DNA of 6,359 nt from Caldithrix sp964532875 (GCA_964532875.1 CAZHIZ010000194.1:1-6359), one strand, 5' to 3'; positions 1 to 5,360 are shown, counted from the first letter of the stretch. The notes: generated by a model from the letters alone, not told the origin. Program-made: numbers and translations.

Positions 1-118
1 CTATTCAACGATTCAACCGTTTTCTAATCAACCAAAAATAGAACCATCTGCCCAGTTCCAAATTTCCGGTTACTAGTCCGCACTCACCCGTTTGTCTTCC
101 GGGGAGATGGCCAGACAA
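1..118. other. Left-edge non-coding stretch
   Basis: No supported gene is present. Short open frames reach stops at 39-41 and 74-76 on the plus strand, and could be the last codons of a gene outside the window, but nothing in them is recognisable. An inverted repeat TTGTCT (92-97) / AGACAA (113-118) abuts the stop codon of the TlpA-like gene and could fold in its mRNA, but no T-run follows. ATTCAAC is repeated at 3-9 and 11-17. Confidence 0.4.
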
Positions 119-637
119 CTAATTCAAATTCTTGGTCAGGCAACGGTTTTCCAACAGAGTTTTAAGGACTTTGTCCAATTTGGAAAACGGCTGGCTACCC
201 GTAAAATGTTTTAAAACCTTGCCATGGGCATCCAAAATGAAGGTTTGAGGGATGATGGAAAGATTACCGAAAGCTTTAATTTGTTTTTGGCTGGCAATTA
301 AAATGGGATAACTCACCTTTGTCAGGTGTAACATTCGGCCGATTTTGCTCGTATCGGAAAAAACGGCAATACCCACAACTTTAATGTTTTGGGCGTAATA
401 ATCCTGGTAAATACGTTCCAAAACGGGCATCTCTTTAATACAGGAAGCACTCCAGGTGGACCACAAATTTACAATGGTCATCTCTCCCGTATAGTTTTGC
501 AAGGGAACCCATTCCCCCTGGAGATTCTTAAAATGAAGGGTAGAATCAACCTCCGCATCGGTTTGGCTGAATCCGCTGGTTAATAAAATGCCTGTTAAAA
601 GGCCTATTCCAAGTACGATGTATTTTAATATTCGCAT
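119..637 (-). CDS. TlpA/ResA-like thioredoxin-fold protein, exported, lacking the first active-site Cys
   Basis: A 172-residue protein. The start at 637 is preferred because GGAG lies 7 bases upstream and the product then opens with a signal-peptide or membrane-anchor sequence: MRILK, a hydrophobic stretch at about 6-23, then a polar region. In-frame ATGs at 652 and 718 would add a charged extension before the signal and have poorer ribosome sites. Residues about 34-165 form a thioredoxin fold of the TlpA/ResA/AhpC-TSA type: IVNLWSTW strand (55-62), a KEMP helix start (68-71), and the cis-proline motif IIPQTFILD (128-136). In the family this fold acts outside the inner membrane to reduce disulfides, for example in cytochrome c maturation. 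Here the usual WCxxC reads W62-S63-A64-S65-C66, so only the second cysteine remains; the only other cysteine is C166 near the C-terminus. Classical disulfide exchange is therefore unlikely. Fold assignment is confident; activity is unknown. Confidence 0.9.
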   Translation of the reverse strand: MRILKYIVLGIGLLTGILLTSGFSQTDAEVDSTLHFKNLQGEWVPLQNYTGEMTIVNLWSTWSASCIKEMPVLERIYQDYYAQNIKVVGIAVFSDTSKIGRMLHLTKVSYPILIASQKQIKAFGNLSIIPQTFILDAHGKVLKHFTGSQPFSKLDKVLKTLLENRCLTKNLN

Positions 638-644
638 CGGTTTT

Positions 645-648
645 CTCC
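645..648 (-). promoter_or_regulatory. Ribosome binding site deciding the start of the TlpA-like gene
   Basis: On the minus strand GGAG is followed by a 7-base spacer and the ATG at 637. This supports the 172-residue form over the longer readings from 652 or 718. Confidence 0.65.
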
Positions 649-659
649 GCATTTTAAAA

Positions 660-676
660 CACTTTGAATTCAAGTG
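660..676. repeat. Palindrome in the leader of the TlpA-like gene
   Basis: TTGAATTCAA (664-673) is a perfect 10-base palindrome, flanked by CAC (660-662) and GTG (674-676) with one extra T at 663. It lies 23 bases upstream of the chosen ATG at 637. It could be an operator or a small mRNA hairpin, but a short AT-rich palindrome may be chance. Confidence 0.25.
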
Positions 677-724
677 ATTTCGTTTCTCCGGAATTCGTAA
701 AAAAATCTTTAAGCACATTTTTTA

Positions 725-754
725 ATTTTATTTGGTAAGGCCCCGAAAATACAA
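725..754 (-). promoter_or_regulatory. Weak promoter candidate for the TlpA-like gene
   Basis: On the minus strand TTGTAT (749-754) and TAAAAT (725-730) are separated by 18 bases in the 148-base gap between the membrane-protein gene and the TlpA-like gene. The -10 is 5 of 6 to consensus, but the -35 is poor. If real, the leader would be about 80 bases. No clear terminator is visible in the gap, so cotranscription from the upstream gene is equally possible. Confidence 0.2.
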
Positions 755-785
755 TATTGGTTTCTATCTACATCCCGTATTCGCT

Positions 786-1352
786 TCAAATGTGTAAAAT
801 TTTCTCAATTTCATTTATGAAAAACGGAACGTCTCCACCCATAATTATCAATCCCAGAATTGTCAAATACAGGCCGCACTCCACGCGCAGCAACGCTAAA
901 ATCCGTTTGTGGTTCTCAAACCATGCGGAGCCTGAAGAAAGAAGGAGCAAAAATCCTGCCAGAAATATATTCATTATTACAATCCAAAACAAGCCCTGCA
1001 CGGCAATCCCTGCCGCAGATAGTTGAGCCATTGCCGCCAATCCGGAAAAATAGACCGCATAACTTTCGCTAATTCGACCGAATCCCGCGAAAGTTAAGCT
1101 TTTGAAGGGACTAAAAAAATCGTGATTTAAAATTCCCAACCAACGAAAACCGGAAACAAGAATAATAAAGCCTGCCAGAAGCATTACCGTTTTTAAATGC
1201 AAATAGCGGGCTAAAATCCAGTACAACCCCCAGCCTGCCAAAATTTGAGCCACAAATGTTCCAACGGCCTGACCCAATCGAAAGGCACCTCTCCGGGGGC
1301 TCCCGATTAGAAAGGCCCAAAAAAGAACTGTAAAAAAAACAATAACGATCAT
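786..1352 (-). CDS. Six-helix integral membrane protein, CcdA/DsbD-like or LysE-like topology, function unknown
   Basis: A 188-residue, very hydrophobic protein. Helices are judged at about 1-17, 28-48, 54-73, 97-118, 119-139 and 150-172, giving two sets of three. A short basic loop (SPRRGAFRLG, 18-27) follows helix 1, another basic stretch (HKR, 148-150) precedes helix 6, and the tail is polar. The spacing recalls the CcdA/DsbD transmembrane domain and LysE-type exporters, which both have this 3+3 plan. CcdA carries one essential cysteine in each half. Here the only cysteine is C159, in the last helix, so electron transfer in the CcdA manner is not supported. The ATG at 1352 is the first possible start, since an in-frame TAA lies 21 bases upstream; the ribosome site is weak. 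The gene is followed by the TlpA-like gene on the same strand, a partner type often found beside CcdA. I do not recognise a specific family with confidence. Confidence 0.75.
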   Translation of the reverse strand: MIVIVFFTVLFWAFLIGSPRRGAFRLGQAVGTFVAQILAGWGLYWILARYLHLKTVMLLAGFIILVSGFRWLGILNHDFFSPFKSLTFAGFGRISESYAVYFSGLAAMAQLSAAGIAVQGLFWIVIMNIFLAGFLLLLSSGSAWFENHKRILALLRVECGLYLTILGLIIMGGDVPFFINEIEKILHI

Positions 1353-1389
1353 TTGATTGAATCCGTTCCGTTAAAATTTAAAAGCATTC

Positions 1390-1418
1390 ATTTTAATCAA
1401 TTTCAACGATAATTACAA
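1390..1418 (-). promoter_or_regulatory. Sigma-70-like promoter candidate for the membrane-protein gene
   Basis: On the minus strand TTGTAA (1413-1418) and TAAAAT (1390-1395) are separated by exactly 17 bases. The -10 matches 5 of 6 and the -35 matches 4 of 6 to consensus. The leader to the ATG at 1352 would be about 30 bases. The region is AT-rich, so chance matches are possible. Confidence 0.4.
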
Positions 1419-1464
1419 GGCACTAAATTTAGGAAACATCCGGTCTTATTTTTATTGAAAGCTA

Positions 1465-1494
1465 ACGATCCAATTTGTACGCTGAAATGATCGT
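1465..1494. repeat. Spaced inverted repeat in the divergent gap
   Basis: ACGATC (1465-1470) and GATCGT (1489-1494) form a perfect 6-base inverted repeat with 18 bases between the arms. The half-sites are 24 bases apart centre to centre, roughly two helical turns. It sits between two divergent transcription units and could bind a dimeric regulator. Short arms make chance a real alternative. Confidence 0.25.
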
Positions 1495-1546
1495 GCGCAA
1501 TTTTTTGACAAATATCGGCTTATTTTTTGTGCCAGCGAATCATTTT

Positions 1547-1580
1547 TTTGAGAAATCAAACACAAATTTTCTTATCTTTA
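1547..1580 (+). promoter_or_regulatory. Promoter candidate for the hydroxyacid dehydrogenase gene
   Basis: TTTG (1547-1550) and TATCTTTA (1573-1580) are separated by 22 bases, resembling the Bacteroidota TTTG / TAnnTTTG pair with one mismatch in the -7 element. The same stretch also reads TTGAGA and TATCTT with a 19-base spacer in sigma-70 terms. Transcription would begin around 1585-1590, which suits translation from 1615 and not from the in-frame ATG at 1582. Confidence 0.3.
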
Positions 1581-1598
1581 GATGGCGTTTGAGCGGAG

Positions 1599-1604
1599 AA
1601 GGAG
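1599..1604 (+). promoter_or_regulatory. Ribosome binding site deciding the dehydrogenase start
   Basis: AAGGAG lies 10 bases before the ATG at 1615, within a purine-rich run that also holds GGAG at 1595-1598. The in-frame ATG at 1582 has no such site and would prepend an arginine-rich tail not seen in this family. Confidence 0.6.
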
Positions 1605-1614
1605 AAGATGGAAC

Positions 1615-2586
1615 ATGGCCTTTAAAATTCTGATTACCCGTAAAATTCCCGATGCCGGTTTGCGGTTGCTGCGCGAGAAGGGTTACTTTTTGGAAATTAA
1701 TGAATCGGAACGACCCTTAACCCGTGAAGAATTGAAAGAAAAAATTAAAGATTGCGATGCGGTTATTGCGTTGCTCTCCGATCGCATCGATCAGGAAATA
1801 ATGGACGCCGCGCCCCGCTTAAAGGTCGTTGCCAACTATGCCGTGGGCTACAACAATATCGATGTGGATTACGCCACGCAGCGGGGAATTACGGTGACCA
1901 ATACGCCGGATGTTCTGACGGCGGCCACGGCCGATCTGTCCTGGGCTTTACTCATGGCCGTGAGCAAACGCATTGTGGAAGCCGATGCCTTTGTACGGGC
2001 CGGAAAATTCAAAGGATGGGCACCCGAATTGTTCTTAGGTCACGACGTAACCGGCAAAACGCTGGGCATCATCGGAGCGGGACGCATCGGACAGGCCGTG
2101 GGACGCCGTGCCGCAGGCTTTGAGATGACCGTACTCTACCATTCCCGAACGGCCAAACCCGAATTCGAAGCCGCCGCAGGTGCCCGACGTGTTTCCTTAG
2201 AACATTTGCTACAGACTTCCGATTATGTTTCGCTGCATTGCCCGTTGACCGACGAGACGTACCACCTGCTCGACGAAAGGCGCCTGAAATCCATGAAACC
2301 CGGTTCCATTTTAATCAACACGGCACGCGGCCCGATCGTTGACGAAGCAGCGCTGGCTCAAGTTTTAAAAGAAGGCCCGCTGGCCGGCGCCGGTCTGGAT
2401 GTGTACGAACACGAGCCACAGGTTCATGAAGCCCTGTTATCTTTAAAGAATGTAATCCTGCTGCCCCATATCGGCAGCGCAACCACGGAAACCCGTAACG
2501 AGATGGCTCGCATGGTCGCACGTAATGTCATTGCGGTTCTGGAACAAGGGCAGGCTTTGAATCCGGTGAATCAACCAAACGTCTGA
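1615..2586 (+). CDS. gyaR: D-2-hydroxyacid dehydrogenase, GyaR/GRHPR type (glyoxylate/hydroxypyruvate reductase)
   Basis: A 323-residue cytosolic enzyme of the D-isomer-specific 2-hydroxyacid dehydrogenase family, of normal length. It should interconvert hydroxypyruvate and D-glycerate, or glyoxylate and glycolate, using NAD(P)H. The nucleotide-binding motif GAGRIG is at 154-159. The family catalytic triad is visible as R238 (in NTARGP), E267 (in YEHEP) and H285 (in PHIGSA), with the spacings 29 and 18 found in Pyrococcus-type GyaR. After the second Rossmann strand the sequence is Y175-H-S-R178 without the acidic residue that selects NAD, which points to NADP(H) use (inference). A substrate loop, VGYNNIDV, lies at 77-84. 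The gene faces away from the membrane-protein gene and ends before a hairpin terminator, so it is probably transcribed alone. Substrate preference within the family (glyoxylate, hydroxypyruvate or another 2-keto acid) cannot be fixed from sequence. Confidence 0.93.
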   Translation: MAFKILITRKIPDAGLRLLREKGYFLEINESERPLTREELKEKIKDCDAVIALLSDRIDQEIMDAAPRLKVVANYAVGYNNIDVDYATQRGITVTNTPDVLTAATADLSWALLMAVSKRIVEADAFVRAGKFKGWAPELFLGHDVTGKTLGIIGAGRIGQAVGRRAAGFEMTVLYHSRTAKPEFEAAAGARRVSLEHLLQTSDYVSLHCPLTDETYHLLDERRLKSMKPGSILINTARGPIVDEAALAQVLKEGPLAGAGLDVYEHEPQVHEALLSLKNVILLPHIGSATTETRNEMARMVARNVIAVLEQGQALNPVNQPNV

Positions 2587-2602
2587 CCGACCTTGCGTAA
2601 CG

Positions 2603-2630
2603 TCCGTTTTGCCTTGATGAGCAAAATGGA
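2603..2630 (+). other. Hairpin after the dehydrogenase gene
   Basis: A 10-base-pair stem (2603-2612 with 2621-2630, including one G-U pair) closes an 8-base loop just downstream of the stop codon. No U-run follows it. It may protect the 3' end of the mRNA or be incidental; the stronger terminator lies about 20 bases further on. Confidence 0.35.
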
Positions 2631-2649
2631 GACACCGTTTAAATAAAGC

Positions 2650-2685
2650 GGCTCGTAAAAAATCGTTTCTTTACGAGCCTTAGTT
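2650..2685 (+). terminator. Intrinsic terminator of the dehydrogenase gene
   Basis: GGCTCGTAAA (2650-2659) and TTTACGAGCC (2670-2679) form a perfect 10-base-pair stem with a 10-base loop, followed by the T-rich stretch TTAGTTT. This should end the transcript from 1615-2586 and separate it from the downstream hydrolase/SDR pair. The tail is not a pure T-run, so some read-through is possible. Confidence 0.7.
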
Positions 2686-2695
2686 TAATCCGAAA

Positions 2696-2703
2696 TACAT
2701 TTG
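2696..2703 (+). promoter_or_regulatory. Possible Bacteroidota-type -7 element before the hydrolase gene
   Basis: TACATTTG matches TAnnTTTG exactly and lies 17 bases before the ATG at 2721. It would place the transcript start near 2707-2710, leaving a very short leader that just holds the GAGGAG ribosome site (2710-2715, 5-base spacer). There is no good TTTG at the expected upstream spacing, only TTTA at 2670-2673. Confidence 0.25.
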
Positions 2704-2720
2704 AAAATCGAGGAGTTTAC

Positions 2721-3359
2721 ATGCGGATTTTCAAATTGGCCGTGGGTCCCTTCGAAATGAACACCTATATTGTAGCGGAAGATCAGGGCCCTCACTGTTT
2801 TCTAATCGACCCGGGCGATGAGCCCGAACATATTTTGCAGGTTCTCGATACAAACGGTTTAATCCCGGATCGCATCTTTATCACACACGCACACATCGAT
2901 CACATCCGCCATTTAAAAGCCTTGCAAAAGCAATTGAGCCTTCCCCTGTACATGCATGAGGACGATTTGCCCTTGCTGGAAAACATTAAAGAGCAAGCGC
3001 TTTTTTTCGACCTAACCACATCCGGTGTGCCCGAAGTGTACGATTTTGTCCGCGATAATGATGAAATAAAATTGGGCACCATTCGTTTCAAGATTTTGCA
3101 CACACCCGGGCACAGTCCGGGCAGCATTTGCCTGTACGGAGAGGGCCATTTGTTTGTGGGCGATGTGCTGTTTAAGGAATCCATCGGGCGGACGGACTTG
3201 TACGGGGGCAATTTTGATCAGCTTAAACGCTCCATTACGCAAAAGCTGCTCACATTGCCGGATGAGACCGTCGTGCATCCGGGACACGGCGAAGATACGA
3301 CTATCGGCCAGGAAAAAAGCCATAATCCGTTTTTGAAGAACCTGGATGATTTAGAGTAA
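2721..3359 (+). CDS. Metallo-beta-lactamase-fold hydrolase, glyoxalase-II/YcbL-like
   Basis: A 212-residue cytosolic enzyme; the ATG has GAGGAG 5 bases upstream. The two-metal site of the family is complete: T-H56-A-H58-I-D60-H61, then H131 (in TPGHSPGS), D148 (in VGDVLF) and H189 (in PGHG). The segments SIGRTDLYGG (154-163) and the N-terminal VGPFEMNTYIV (8-18) are typical of the small glyoxalase-II-like group (YcbL and relatives). These lack the long C-terminal glutathione-binding domain of true glyoxalase II (about 250 residues). The likely reaction is hydrolysis of a thioester such as a hydroxyacyl-glutathione or other acyl-thiol, but the thiol partner is not determined. The SDR starts 23 bases downstream, so the two genes are probably one transcription unit. 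Family is certain; substrate is not. Confidence 0.92.
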   Translation: MRIFKLAVGPFEMNTYIVAEDQGPHCFLIDPGDEPEHILQVLDTNGLIPDRIFITHAHIDHIRHLKALQKQLSLPLYMHEDDLPLLENIKEQALFFDLTTSGVPEVYDFVRDNDEIKLGTIRFKILHTPGHSPGSICLYGEGHLFVGDVLFKESIGRTDLYGGNFDQLKRSITQKLLTLPDETVVHPGHGEDTTIGQEKSHNPFLKNLDDLE

Positions 3360-3382
3360 CAGTAAACAAAGAGACTACGCTC

Positions 3383-4117
3383 TTGCAACTTTCACAACGC
3401 ATTGTGTTAATTACCGGAGGTGCGGTACGCGTCGGCCGGGCCATCACTCTCGAACTGGCTTCGGCCGGAGCCGTTGTGTGCTGCCATTTTAACAAAAGCG
3501 AACAGGAAGCACATCTTTTAAAGCAAGAAGTGCAGGAACAAGGCGGCCGCATCGAATTGTTCCGCGCCGATTTAAGCACCCTGTCCTCCCTCGAGGCCTT
3601 GGTTGCAGCGGTTCGTAAAAAATTCGCACGCATTGACGTTTTGATCAACAATGCTGCGCTATTTTTCAAAACGCCACTGGGTACGGTACGCGAAAGCGAC
3701 TGGGATCAGCTCATTAATTTGAATTTGAAATCGGTTTTTTTCCTCAGTCAGGAAGTCGGCCGTCTCATGCTTGAACAAAAAAGCGGCAAAATCATCAATA
3801 TCGGCGATAGCGGCGCCTTAACGCCGTTTCCGGCCTATTTACCTTACAGCATCAGCAAAGCGGGCGTCATGACTCTCACCAAAGGACTGGCCAAGGCTCT
3901 GGCCCCGCACGTTCAGGTCAATTGCGTCAATCCGGGTCCCGTACTTTTTCCGCAGGATTTCCCGGACAAAGAGAAGGCTTTCGCTATCGAACAAACTTTG
4001 CTAAAACGCGCCGGTAGTGCCGAGGATGTGGCCCGAACGGTCCGTTTTTTAATCGAAGGTTCGGATTACATTACGGGCGAATGTATTGCCGTGGACGGTG
4101 GCCGGCACATTCGGTAA
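3383..4117 (+). CDS. Short-chain dehydrogenase/reductase, pteridine-reductase-like (PTR1/FolM type)
   Basis: A 244-residue NAD(P)H-dependent reductase of the SDR superfamily. It begins with TTG (3383), the only start that keeps the first Rossmann strand (RIVLITGG); no strong ribosome site precedes it, so coupling to the gene 23 bases upstream is likely. The cofactor motif is TGGAVRVGRAI (11-21), with the arginine at 16 typical of pteridine reductases. The NNAA motif is at 89-92 and Y155-xxx-K159 is the catalytic pair. The position 13 residues before the tyrosine, a serine in most SDRs, is D142 (INIGD), as in Leishmania PTR1 and bacterial FolM. CCHFNKSEQEA (33-43) also resembles the NADPH-binding loop of that group. 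The likely substrate is therefore a dihydropterin or dihydrofolate; automatic annotation would probably say 3-oxoacyl-ACP reductase. S143, one residue later, leaves some doubt. Confidence 0.88.
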   Translation: MQLSQRIVLITGGAVRVGRAITLELASAGAVVCCHFNKSEQEAHLLKQEVQEQGGRIELFRADLSTLSSLEALVAAVRKKFARIDVLINNAALFFKTPLGTVRESDWDQLINLNLKSVFFLSQEVGRLMLEQKSGKIINIGDSGALTPFPAYLPYSISKAGVMTLTKGLAKALAPHVQVNCVNPGPVLFPQDFPDKEKAFAIEQTLLKRAGSAEDVARTVRFLIEGSDYITGECIAVDGGRHIR

Positions 4118-4120
4118 GGT

Positions 4121-4152
4121 TAAAAAACGGTCGGAATTCCAACCGGCACCGT
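4121..4152 (-). terminator. Intrinsic terminator of plsX
   Basis: Read on the minus strand, ACGGT (4152-4148) pairs with ACCGT (4131-4127) and CGG (4145-4143) pairs with CCG (4134-4132), with a two-base bulge and an 8-base loop. A run of five T follows (4126-4122). It lies about 60 bases beyond the plsX stop codon, in the gap where plsX and the SDR gene converge. On the plus strand no T-run follows the stem, so it serves plsX better than the SDR. Confidence 0.6.
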
Positions 4153-4212
4153 CCCAAATGCAAGCATAAGCCCATGTAGCCTCGTGTGCTCATTCCTGCG
4201 CGCCTTCGGCCT

Positions 4213-5262
4213 TTAAATTTCCACAAAATCGATGCGGTGCATGCGATTGAATTCCTGGATCGATTTGGCAATGTGCGCGCACACGTCTTCTTCCACCGAA
4301 CGCCGGGCCACCCCGATGGCATTGGCAAAGGCCTTGGCATTGGAACGACCGTGGGCCTTAATCACCAATTTCTGAAATCCCAAAATAGGTGCACCGCCAT
4401 ATTCGGCATAATCGGTGCGTCGTTTCAGTTGTTTCACGCCGGAGCTCAACAAGGCCAAACCGACCTTCCAGGTCAACCGTTTTTTGAAGGCGTAACGTCC
4501 GGCTGCTTTTAAGACCTCACTGGCGCCCTCTAAAGTCTTAAGTACCACATTGCCCACAAATCCTTCGGTTACCACCACATCGGCCGTGCCCAGAGGAATA
4601 TCGTTTCCTTCGATGTTTCCGATAAAATTAATACCCGGCGCTTCTTTAAGAAAGCGATAGGCTTTGGTCAATACTTCGCCGCCTTTATTTTCCTCCGTAC
4701 CGATGTTAAGTAAAGCCACACGCGGCTGGGGAATGCCCATAATATGCGAGAGATAATAGCTACCCATGTAAGCAAAATGTACCAATTGTTTGGCCGAGCA
4801 ATGCAAGGTGGCGCCCACATCGATCATTAAAGAAATACCGTGATTGCTGGGATGAAGTTTGGCTGTCGGATAAATAGTGGCCAATCCGGAGCGTTCGATT
4901 CCCGAGATCATAGTCAAATATTTGGCTGCGGAGAGCACGGTCGCTCCCGTATTGCCTGCACTGACCAGCGCATCCGCACCGTTGCTGTTTAAAATTTCCA
5001 TGCACACGTTAATGCTGGCTTTGGGCTTTTCGGCCACGGCTTTTTTGGGCGATTCATCCATGGTAATAAATTCGGACGTGTGCACCACATCGATATGCGC
5101 CTCGCATTCTTCCTTTTCCAGCAAAGCATTGATTTTATTCTGGTCTCCCACGAAAATCAATTCGATATCTTTGTGTTCTTTTAAAGCACGAACCGATCCT
5201 TTGATAATTTCTTCGGGTGCAAAATCGCCTCCCATAGCGTCCACCACGATGCGAATGGCCAT
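4213..5262 (-). CDS. plsX: Phosphate acyltransferase PlsX
   Basis: A 349-residue protein, full length for the family. PlsX converts acyl-ACP and phosphate to acyl-phosphate, the donor used by PlsY to acylate glycerol-3-phosphate in the first step of phospholipid synthesis; it is a soluble, membrane-associated enzyme. Family motifs run in order: VDAMGGDFAP (7-16), SAGNTGA (101-107), IDVGATLHC (147-155; most members have DVGAN), LLNIGTEENKGGE (184-196), NFIGNIEGNDI (212-222), DVVVTEGFVGNVVLKTLEG (228-246), and the C-terminal YGGAPILGF (288-296) and KAHGRSNAKAF (302-312). The ATG at 5262 has GGAGG (5271-5275) 8 bases upstream. In many bacteria plsX sits with rpmF and fabH. Here it stands alone, with a gene converging downstream and queG divergent upstream, so its regulation is probably its own. 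Confidence 0.97.
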   Translation of the reverse strand: MAIRIVVDAMGGDFAPEEIIKGSVRALKEHKDIELIFVGDQNKINALLEKEECEAHIDVVHTSEFITMDESPKKAVAEKPKASINVCMEILNSNGADALVSAGNTGATVLSAAKYLTMISGIERSGLATIYPTAKLHPSNHGISLMIDVGATLHCSAKQLVHFAYMGSYYLSHIMGIPQPRVALLNIGTEENKGGEVLTKAYRFLKEAPGINFIGNIEGNDIPLGTADVVVTEGFVGNVVLKTLEGASEVLKAAGRYAFKKRLTWKVGLALLSSGVKQLKRRTDYAEYGGAPILGFQKLVIKAHGRSNAKAFANAIGVARRSVEEDVCAHIAKSIQEFNRMHRIDFVEI

Positions 5263-5292
5263 TGTTTTTACCTCCGGTTAATTGTCCTTTCT

Positions 5293-5321
5293 AAAATAAG
5301 AAGATTTTCTCTTTGCTTCAA
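5293..5321 (-). promoter_or_regulatory. plsX: Promoter candidate for plsX
   Basis: On the minus strand TTGAAG (5316-5321) and TATTTT (5293-5298) have an ideal 17-base spacer, each 4 of 6 to sigma-70 consensus. The same stretch also fits a Bacteroidota-type pair, TTG plus 20 bases plus TATTTTAG, with one mismatch. The leader to the ATG would be about 25 bases. Confidence 0.4.
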
Positions 5322-5353
5322 CCGGCGGTTAAAATCGCGGGACGACCGGTTTA
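5320..5353. repeat. CCGGTT palindromes beside the plsX promoter
   Basis: AACCG-G-CGGTT (5320-5330) is a perfect 11-base dyad touching the candidate plsX -35 box. AACCGG (5320-5325) also pairs with CCGGTT at 5346-5351. The related string CGGTTAA occurs at 5275-5281 and 5326-5332, and CGGTTTA at 5347-5353. This could be an operator cluster for plsX, or simply short repeats. Confidence 0.3.
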
Positions 5354-5360
5354 GGCCTTA

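Noticed and set aside
1505..1510. Perfect TTGACA as a -35 box for the dehydrogenase
   Set aside because: No acceptable -10 hexamer lies 16-18 bases downstream; the TATTTT at 1521 is only 10 bases away.
1582..1614. Upstream in-frame ATG for the dehydrogenase, adding 11 residues
   Set aside because: The extension is arginine-rich and absent from the family, the ribosome site AAGGAG fits 1615, and the candidate promoter ends at 1580.
1752..2123. Plus-strand open frame inside the dehydrogenase
   Set aside because: Shifted frame of a gene with an intact catalytic triad; Cys/Arg-rich composition is typical of an out-of-frame reading.
2900..3323. Long minus-strand open frames opposite the MBL hydrolase
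   Set aside because: They mirror a gene whose metal-binding motifs are complete on the plus strand. Nothing recognisable is encoded.
4198..4220. GC-rich GCC-TTC-GGC string followed by T/A-rich bases as a plus-strand terminator for the SDR
   Set aside because: The stem is only three base pairs and the following stretch is mixed T and A and includes the plsX stop codon.
4071..4340. Open frame on the minus strand beyond and inside the end of plsX
   Set aside because: It overlaps plsX in another frame and crosses the plsX terminator and the SDR end. Its protein is low in family-like features and has no ribosome site.
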